DNA of 37,010 nt from contig JAHFAO010000009.1 in the NCBI GenBank assembly GCA_023250515.1, forward strand, positions 1 through 37,010, read 5' to 3'. Below, piece after piece: positions 31,969 to 37,010 of the stretch. How positions within the stretch are numbered: the stretch's first letter is position 1; every line of letters starts with the position of its first letter. The notes under the pieces were generated by a model. The model saw only the letters and a list, made by a program, of their open reading frames with translations. It did not search any database and had not been told where the DNA came from. The stretch comes from Deltaproteobacteria bacterium (lineage in GTDB: Bacteria > Desulfobacterota > Binatia > UBA9968). A program made the translations under genes and the position numbers.

Positions 31969-32838
31969 TTATGCCGGGGTAGACAGAGCCTTGTTAAAGG
32001 CGCGGCGGAGAAAGACGCCGACCAGGTGCCGTTTGTACTCGGTGCTTCCCTCGAGGTCATCCACCGGATCGGCAGCATCAGCTAGAGCAAGAGCAGCATC
32101 GGCTAACTGTTTCTCTACTTCTTTCTTCGCACCGACGAGCAGGGCTTCAGCTTCATCAGAGCGGCACGGTTTCGGACTGACACTGCCGACTACTGCTCTA
32201 GCTTTCCTGATCGCATCTCCGGCCTCATCCACATCCATAACCAACGCAAGACCTAACGTAGGTCGCTCTTTGATTTGAAACTTGAGGTAGGCGGCTCGCT
32301 GTGATTTTGCCGGGATGGGAATTTCTACTAAAGTTAAAAGCTCATCTTCGGCAAGGGAGGTTTCGTAGGCCCCCGTGATCAGCTCATCCATCGTGAGAGT
32401 TCTCTCTTTGCTCCGACCCTGAACCTGGACTCGGGTCTCAAGAGCGAGAAGCAAAGTCGCTGGATCTGAGTGAGGCTCGGCAAAACAGAGATTTCCCCCC
32501 AAAGTCCCGGTCCCTCGAACGCGCACGTTGGCCACATGCCTTGCCATCTCTGCTATAACCGGTAGGTGCTTGCCTACAAGGGAGGACTTTTCTATGGCGC
32601 GATGAGTAGCGGTGCCACCGATGCAGAGAGAAGAATTTTTAATCTCGATCTTATTCAGACCAGGCACCGTCTTGACGTCCACCAGATGCTCGTAGCGTAA
32701 GAGATCATGCTTCATGGCAAGGAGAAGCTCGGTCCCTCCCGCGTAGAGACGTCCTTTCTCGCCGTAGTGGGCGAGCATCTCCGCCGCTTCGGTAACGCTG
32801 CGGGGCTGATGCATTTGAAAACGTCTTAAAGGCATCAT
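31969..32838 (-). CDS. Molybdenum hydroxylase FAD subunit (CoxM-like)
   Basis: A 289-residue FAD-binding subunit of the xanthine dehydrogenase / CO dehydrogenase family. It carries the FAD contacts AGGTELLLAMK (residues 33-43) and GTGTLGGNLCFAEPHSDPAT, and the C-terminal TEYKRHLVGVFLRRAF. It passes electrons from the [2Fe-2S] subunit to an acceptor. It lies last in the S-L-M set, 89 bases after coxL, with a repeat element in the gap. Its 3' end faces the deacetylase operon. The frame upstream on the plus strand (31964-32278) is a shadow. Confidence 0.9.
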   Translation of the reverse strand: MMPLRRFQMHQPRSVTEAAEMLAHYGEKGRLYAGGTELLLAMKHDLLRYEHLVDVKTVPGLNKIEIKNSSLCIGGTATHRAIEKSSLVGKHLPVIAEMARHVANVRVRGTGTLGGNLCFAEPHSDPATLLLALETRVQVQGRSKERTLTMDELITGAYETSLAEDELLTLVEIPIPAKSQRAAYLKFQIKERPTLGLALVMDVDEAGDAIRKARAVVGSVSPKPCRSDEAEALLVGAKKEVEKQLADAALALADAADPVDDLEGSTEYKRHLVGVFLRRAFNKALSTPA

Positions 32839-32845
32839 ATCGATT

Positions 32846-32922
32846 TCGTTATTAGTTACTCGTTATTGGTTATTCGTTACCTCATCCATCGATTAACGAG
32901 TATACGAGTCAACGAGTACACG
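32846..32922. repeat. TAACGAG-type palindromic repeat element
   Basis: The left side carries GTTA and CTCGTTA-like units (GTTACTCGTTATTGGTTATT core), the right side the inverse (TTAACGAGTATACGAGTCAA core). It lies between coxL and coxM and separates genes that are otherwise one operon. Confidence 0.6.
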
Positions 32923-32927
32923 GTTTT

Positions 32928-35207
32928 TCAGGCCTTCTTGTCTCTCAGTGCGCGCCAGACTTTTTCGGGCGTCAGCGGTGCGCGACGGATGCGAACCCCG
33001 GTCGCACGGTAAACCGCGTTAGCGATATTGGCCGGCATGGCATTAAGCGAGGCTTCTCCGCCCCCCTTGGCGCCATACGGTCCTACTCCGTCCTGGTTCT
33101 GCACGAGATGCATCTCTACATAACGAGGTAAATCCGAGAAACGGGGCACCCGGTATTCCAGCAGTGTTCCGTTAACGAGCTGCGGTCCATCGTAGGTTAG
33201 TTCTTCAAAAAGGCCTACTCCCATCCCCATGGTTGCAGCTCCAATGTCCTGTCCCTCGGCGAGCGCCGGATTGATCGCAAGGCCGACGTCGCCCACTGTC
33301 GCCAGCTTCTCCATGCGAATCTGGCCGGTCTCTTCGTCCACGGAAATTTCCACGCCCGTACAGGCTGCCTCCCAAAAGACCGGCAGCTTGGAGAAATCCC
33401 CTGATTTTCGGATATAGGCCCGGCCGATCACCTCGCCGTCGGGAAGGCCATAGTATTTGGAGATAACCTCTGGCCATGTTAGGTGCGCCTCACCACAACG
33501 CACTCCGCCTGGCACGACCTCGATCTTCTCTTCTTTCACCTTGAGGACGTCTGCTGCCATCCGAACCATCTGCTCCATTGCTTCACGGCTCGCCTCTAGC
33601 ACCGCCCGGCCCATCAGAGTGGTCGTGCGGCTGGCGCCAGTGGAGCGGTCGTAGGGGGTGATTGCTGTATCCGAGGCCACCACGCGCACCTTTTCGAAGG
33701 GGATGCCCAATTCTTCCGCCGCTATCTGCGGGATAATCGTATGGCTTCCCTGGCCAAGTTCCGTGCTTCCCGTCATGATCGAGACGGAACCATCCGCATG
33801 GACCCGAACCACCGTTGAAGTGAGCGGATAAGCACCGGCATCGCTCACAGAACAACCTATGCTGCGACCTCGGCCTCTGGCCAAAGGCTCCTTCCAGCCG
33901 AGGGACTTCGCGACAATTTCCAGATCTTCATTCAGGTTGCCGTCAAAGGGGCGCATTTTGGGGAAAAACTCCTCCCCCGGCTTCACGACATTGGCCATGC
34001 GGAATTCATAAGGGTCTTTACCGATCTTGGCTGCGAGTTCATCGATCTGCGCTTCCCCCGCCGTAGTTACCTGGGCACAGCCGAAACCGCGATAAGAGCT
34101 TGCCGGTACTGTGTTGGTGTAGACCGAATAGGTATCGATCTGGACGTTGGGAATGGAGTAGGGCCCTACGCAGCGGTTGGTCGCCTTTTCACAAACTAAA
34201 GGACTATTTTCCGCATAGGCGCCCGTGTTCATATAAATTTTCGCCTGGCGCGCGATGATTTTTCCATTCGCATCCACGGCCGTGCGCATCCATGTCAAGG
34301 CGTCGTCGCTGCGCGTCGTCAGCATAGCTTCTTCCACGCTCAATTGGAGCTTGACCGGTCGCTTTGCCTTCCAAGCGCAGGCGGAGACCAAGGGCTCAAT
34401 CTTCGTGTAGGATTTGCTGCCGTAGCCGCCGCCAACGAAGGGGACGATAAGGCGGATCTGGCTTACCGGGAGATTGAAGACTGAGGTAAGATCATGACGT
34501 ACCATGAAGGGGTGTTGGGCCGAGGAATAAATCGTAACTCCATTCTCATTAACTTCGGCAATAGCCACGTAAGGCTCCATGGCATAGGCGTAGGTCATGG
34601 GAAAGTAATATTCCCCCTCGACCACCGATGCCGCTCTAGCGAATGCTGCCTCAACATCGCCCCACTTAATATGAGCCTCCTGACAGATATTGGTACCACG
34701 GCCTGCAGTCACCTCACCTTCAAAGCCGCGCAGCGCCCCGGCCTCAAACTTCCTTTCATGGAGCAGGGGCGCCCCTTTGGCCAGAGCCTCCTCGGAGGTT
34801 AGAACCGGCTTTAACTCTTCATACTTGACCTCGATGAACTCCAGTGCTTCGAAGGCGATCCGTTCGTCCTCGGCGATCACTGCTGCCACCGGTTCGCCGA
34901 GATAGCGCACTTTCTCGATTGCCAGCAGCGGATGATCCTTTACCGCGTGGCCGTAATAGGGATTGAGTCCTTCCAGATTATTGCCGGTTAGGACGGCAAG
35001 AACTCCCCGGCGCCGGGCCGCCTGGCTGGTATCTATCGAAAGAATGCGGGCGTGGGCGTAGGGACTACGTAAAACTTTTGCGTAGGCCATTCCGGTAAGT
35101 TTCACGTCGCTTACGTAGAGAGCCTTCCCGGTTACCTTCGCCAGTCCATCTCGCCGTGGGACAGAATGGTTGACAACGCGGAATTCCCGTTTCTTCTCCG
35201 CACTCAC
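32928..35207 (-). CDS. Molybdenum hydroxylase large subunit (CoxL/HcrA-like)
   Basis: A 759-residue subunit that holds the Mo-pterin cofactor. Family marks: VNHSVPRRDGLAKVTGKALY at the start, VPFVGGGYGSKSYTKIEP, SYRGFGCAQ, GQGSHTIIPQ and the catalytic Glu718 in AKGGGEASL. CO dehydrogenase CoxL has a distinctive AYRCSFR active-site loop, which here reads SYRGFG, so it is not the CO-oxidising form but an aldehyde, aromatic-CoA or purine hydroxylase. The start is GTG and overlaps the coxS-like stop by four bases; GAGGG lies upstream. It hydroxylates an unknown heterocycle or acyl-CoA. Confidence 0.9.
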   Translation of the reverse strand: MSAEKKREFRVVNHSVPRRDGLAKVTGKALYVSDVKLTGMAYAKVLRSPYAHARILSIDTSQAARRRGVLAVLTGNNLEGLNPYYGHAVKDHPLLAIEKVRYLGEPVAAVIAEDERIAFEALEFIEVKYEELKPVLTSEEALAKGAPLLHERKFEAGALRGFEGEVTAGRGTNICQEAHIKWGDVEAAFARAASVVEGEYYFPMTYAYAMEPYVAIAEVNENGVTIYSSAQHPFMVRHDLTSVFNLPVSQIRLIVPFVGGGYGSKSYTKIEPLVSACAWKAKRPVKLQLSVEEAMLTTRSDDALTWMRTAVDANGKIIARQAKIYMNTGAYAENSPLVCEKATNRCVGPYSIPNVQIDTYSVYTNTVPASSYRGFGCAQVTTAGEAQIDELAAKIGKDPYEFRMANVVKPGEEFFPKMRPFDGNLNEDLEIVAKSLGWKEPLARGRGRSIGCSVSDAGAYPLTSTVVRVHADGSVSIMTGSTELGQGSHTIIPQIAAEELGIPFEKVRVVASDTAITPYDRSTGASRTTTLMGRAVLEASREAMEQMVRMAADVLKVKEEKIEVVPGGVRCGEAHLTWPEVISKYYGLPDGEVIGRAYIRKSGDFSKLPVFWEAACTGVEISVDEETGQIRMEKLATVGDVGLAINPALAEGQDIGAATMGMGVGLFEELTYDGPQLVNGTLLEYRVPRFSDLPRYVEMHLVQNQDGVGPYGAKGGGEASLNAMPANIANAVYRATGVRIRRAPLTPEKVWRALRDKKA

Positions 35208-35683
35208 TTTTTACCCTCTTGTGCCATCGTGGTAGCTGCGCGTTGGATCGCCCGAATGATGGGCACATAGCCGGTGCAGCGGCAGATGTTGCCGTCCATA
35301 TAATGGGTGATATCGTCCTCCGTCGGCTTGGGATTCTCGTCCAAGAGAGCCTTGGTTGCGAGGATCATTCCCGGAGTGCAGAAGCCGCACTGGAAGGCGA
35401 ACTCATCGATAAAGGCTTGCTGGATAGGATGGAGTGTGCCGTCAGGCCGAGCCAGTCCTTCAATCGTCAGGACATCCCGATCGCGCACCTCGTAGGCAAG
35501 GAGGGTGCAGGAGCTCACCGGTAGACCGTCAACCAGGACCGTGCAGGCGCCACAAACCTGAACTTCGCAGGAGACCTTGGTCCCGGTGAGATTTAGCTGG
35601 TCGCGCAGGAGTTCGGCCAAGGTCTCTTGCGCCTCGCATTCTGTTTCGACCGACCGACCATTCAATTGGAAAGAGAGTTTCAT
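35204..35683 (-). CDS. Molybdenum hydroxylase [2Fe-2S] subunit (CoxS/HcrC-like)
   Basis: A 159-residue subunit with two [2Fe-2S] clusters: C39, C44, C47 and C59 in the plant-ferredoxin-type motif, and C99, C102, C134 and C136 in CGFCTPGM and ICRCTGYVP. All eight cysteines are present. It begins MKLSFQLNGRSVETE, typical of the small subunit. It is first in the S-L-M set and overlaps the large subunit by four bases (GTGA), so translation is coupled. No strong ribosome site is seen for its ATG. Confidence 0.92.
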   Translation of the reverse strand: MKLSFQLNGRSVETECEAQETLAELLRDQLNLTGTKVSCEVQVCGACTVLVDGLPVSSCTLLAYEVRDRDVLTIEGLARPDGTLHPIQQAFIDEFAFQCGFCTPGMILATKALLDENPKPTEDDITHYMDGNICRCTGYVPIIRAIQRAATTMAQEGKK

Positions 35684-35696
35684 GATTGCGGCACGT

Positions 35697-35766
35697 GATG
35701 GAGTATTGGAATGTTGGAGTGAATGAGCAATCGCTACTCCATTACTCGACTCATTGCACTATTCTC
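35697..35766. repeat. TGGAGTA-type palindromic repeat element
   Basis: The left side has spaced GGAGTATTGG, TTGGAGTG and AATGAGCA units; the right side has the inverse (TACTCCATTACTCGACTCAT core). It lies between coxS-like and the LLM oxidoreductase on the minus strand, a place where a terminator or processing hairpin would sit. Confidence 0.6.
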
Positions 35767-35772
35767 CTCTTT

Positions 35773-36795
35773 TCATTGGTAGTGCGGAATGATTTCCTTG
35801 GACCAAAGCGCCATCTGTTCGAAGAGGCTTTCCATGCTGGGATAGATGATCTTGAGCTCGAAGTGCTGGACCCCGGCCTCGATGAACTCATCGACTCTGC
35901 GCCGCACATCAGCCACGGAACCGATGATGTGCCGATCGAGGGCGAATTGGACATTGTCGACATCGCGCTCATAGCTGTTGCTGCTCTCGCGAATGGTGGG
36001 CAGGGCGAGATTCAGAGCATCGTCGCGTGTGCGCGCTATGGCGGCGAGCTTCTCCACGGCGATTGTGATGTTGCTCGGGTCTCTGCCTCGCTCCCTGGCA
36101 GTTTTGTCTAGAATCTCACAGCCGCGCTCCATCTCCTTCGGGGAGAGCCAGCCGGGAATCCAACCTTCGCCGTACTTCCCGGCCCGCACCGCCGCAAGGT
36201 CCATCCACCCTCCAACCCAAACAGGAGGGTGAGGCTTTTGGACGGGCTTGGGAAAGATCTCGGCCTCTTTAAAGCTAATATACTTTCCCTGATACGACGC
36301 CAGGGGCTGTACCCAGACAGCCTTCATCGCCTCGATATATTCGTCGGATCGCCTCCCGCGCGGCTTAAGGGGGACGCCAAAGACTTCAAACTCCTTAGAC
36401 TCCCGGGTCGCCTTGGAACCGAGGCCGACCCCGACAATAAGCCTTCCATTGCACAGCCAATCCAACGTGGCGGTCTGCTTGGCCGCATAGATTGGATTTC
36501 GACAGGGCATAACGAGACATGCCACGCCGAGCGTGATCGACTTGGTCTCTGCCGCGAGATAGGCCAGAGTCGTCAGGGATTCGAAGAAATTTGCCTCCTG
36601 GTCCTCACGAATTGCCTCCGTAGCGCCAGACGAGATATGGTGTTGGTGCATCTCTGAGCTCCAGACCACGTGGTCGTGGACCCAGACCGAGTCAAAGCCC
36701 ATCTTCTCCGCCTCCTTGGCGGCCTTGACGATATTCTCCTTTGTCGCCAGCGGGCCTGAGTTAGGTACCCGCACGCCAAACTGAATCTTTTTCAT
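35773..36795 (-). CDS. LLM class flavin-dependent oxidoreductase (luciferase-like)
   Basis: A 340-residue luciferase-fold protein. It opens MKKIQFGVRVPNSGPLA, has the typical AEKMGFDSVWVHDHVVW strand, RLIVGVGLGSKATRESKEFE, and a WVGGWMDLAAVRAGKYGEGW segment, as in F420- or FMN-dependent monooxygenases and reductases. The ATG at 36795 is chosen over the GTG at 36813 because a GGAGGAGG lies just before it. It follows a coxSLM set on the same strand, so the genes may act in one catabolic route. Cofactor (FMN or F420) cannot be told. Confidence 0.85.
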   Translation of the reverse strand: MKKIQFGVRVPNSGPLATKENIVKAAKEAEKMGFDSVWVHDHVVWSSEMHQHHISSGATEAIREDQEANFFESLTTLAYLAAETKSITLGVACLVMPCRNPIYAAKQTATLDWLCNGRLIVGVGLGSKATRESKEFEVFGVPLKPRGRRSDEYIEAMKAVWVQPLASYQGKYISFKEAEIFPKPVQKPHPPVWVGGWMDLAAVRAGKYGEGWIPGWLSPKEMERGCEILDKTARERGRDPSNITIAVEKLAAIARTRDDALNLALPTIRESSNSYERDVDNVQFALDRHIIGSVADVRRRVDEFIEAGVQHFELKIIYPSMESLFEQMALWSKEIIPHYQ

Positions 36796-36806
36796 CGCAA
36801 CCTCCT

Positions 36807-36898
36807 CCCTCACCCCTTACCCTCTCCCAAAGGGAGAGGGAGATATAGTGGAATTCTTTTGCTTCCTCTCCCTGCTAGGGAGAGGATTCAGGTGAGGG
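36807..36898. repeat. CCCTCACC...GGTGAGGG element with two perfect hairpins
   Basis: Terminal inverted repeat CCCTCACC (36807) and GGTGAGGG (36891-36898) enclose two perfect 9-base-arm hairpins, CCCTCTCCC/GGGAGAGGG (36820-36840) and CCTCTCCCT/AGGGAGAGG (36865-36885). Intergenic repeats with this CCCTCACCC/CCCTCTCCC wording are widespread in bacteria. It adjoins the LLM ribosome site. Confidence 0.75.
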
Positions 36899-36910
36899 TA
36901 GCTCGGGACA

Positions 36911-37009
36911 CTAGCTCTTTTCCGTCACCTCGATCTTGTCGTACTTCAAATAGCGGTTATAGAAATCTACCACGGCACGGGCTACATCATTGAAGTAATC
37001 GTTATAGAC
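36911..37009 (-). CDS. C-terminal end of an unidentified gene (partial)
   Basis: The last 32 codons of a minus-strand gene that enters from the right edge, ending with TAG at 36911-36913. The peptide starts VYNDYFNDVARAVVDFYNRY and ends EVTEKS, aromatic and acidic. It stops about 115 bases before the LLM start, on the same strand, with the CCCTCACC element in between, so it may be an upstream operon member. Family not recognised. Confidence 0.55.
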   Translation of the reverse strand, partial: VYNDYFNDVARAVVDFYNRYLKYDKIEVTEKS

Positions 37010-37010
37010 T

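Noticed and set aside
31964..32278. Plus-strand frame with a good AGGAGG and GTG start, antisense to coxM
   Set aside because: The minus strand carries the clear FAD-subunit motifs; the plus-strand peptide is Ala/Ser/Arg-rich with no family look.

Overview
This window is a 37 kb stretch of an aerobic, catabolically versatile bacterium. It is moderately GC-rich by eye. Oxygen use is suggested by an O2-dependent-type protoporphyrinogen oxidase and a BoxB-like di-iron oxygenase. The lifestyle is suggested by two orphan solute-binding proteins, a CoxSLM-type molybdenum hydroxylase, an LLM flavin oxidoreductase and five VOC (glyoxalase-fold) genes. This mix resembles uncultivated soil or sediment lineages such as Rokubacteria/NC10, Tectomicrobia or Desulfobacterota, but nothing here fixes the taxon. 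No rRNA, tRNA, CRISPR array or transposase was seen.

Layout. 1-5328 (+): an accessory catabolic cluster with a maleate isomerase-like protein (5' truncated), an ABC-type solute-binding protein, a VOC-Rieske fusion, a VOC protein, a double-VOC protein and an M24-fold protein that appears to have lost its metal ligands. 5325-9124: recD2 (-) and a CNNM/HlyC transporter (+), divergent. 9306-10877 (-): VOC and hisC. 11231-13836 (+): a coiled-coil protein of ~99-residue repeats, a decayed open-frame region and a single-domain KaiC-like ATPase. 13953-18934: clpB with an overlapping 54-aa gene, an SDR (-) and dinB. 19002-22599 (+): hemE-hemH-hemY, three late steps of heme synthesis. 22550-26608: VOC (-), orphan amrS and ptsP. 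26710-29458 (+): BoxB-like oxygenase, thioredoxin-like [2Fe-2S] ferredoxin and NuoF-like flavoprotein behind a promoter overlapped by a perfect 18-bp palindrome. 29444-31932: a 61-aa gene (-), a second solute-binding protein, a polysaccharide deacetylase and a broken short frame. 31969-37010 (-): coxM/coxL/coxS-like genes, an LLM oxidoreductase and a partial gene.

Two things stand out. First, the oxygenase operon pairs a benzoyl-CoA-epoxidase-like BoxB with a NuoE/NuoF-style NADH dehydrogenase pair instead of BoxA, which would be a new electron supply for this enzyme class. Second, the window carries at least seven small palindromic elements built from short degenerate repeats in direct and inverted order. 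Most lie between genes, but one sits in frame inside recD2 and codes for a linker of about 43 residues, and one arm of another codes for the C-terminal tail of ferrochelatase.

Functions are assigned from recognised motifs and family knowledge only; no database search was run.
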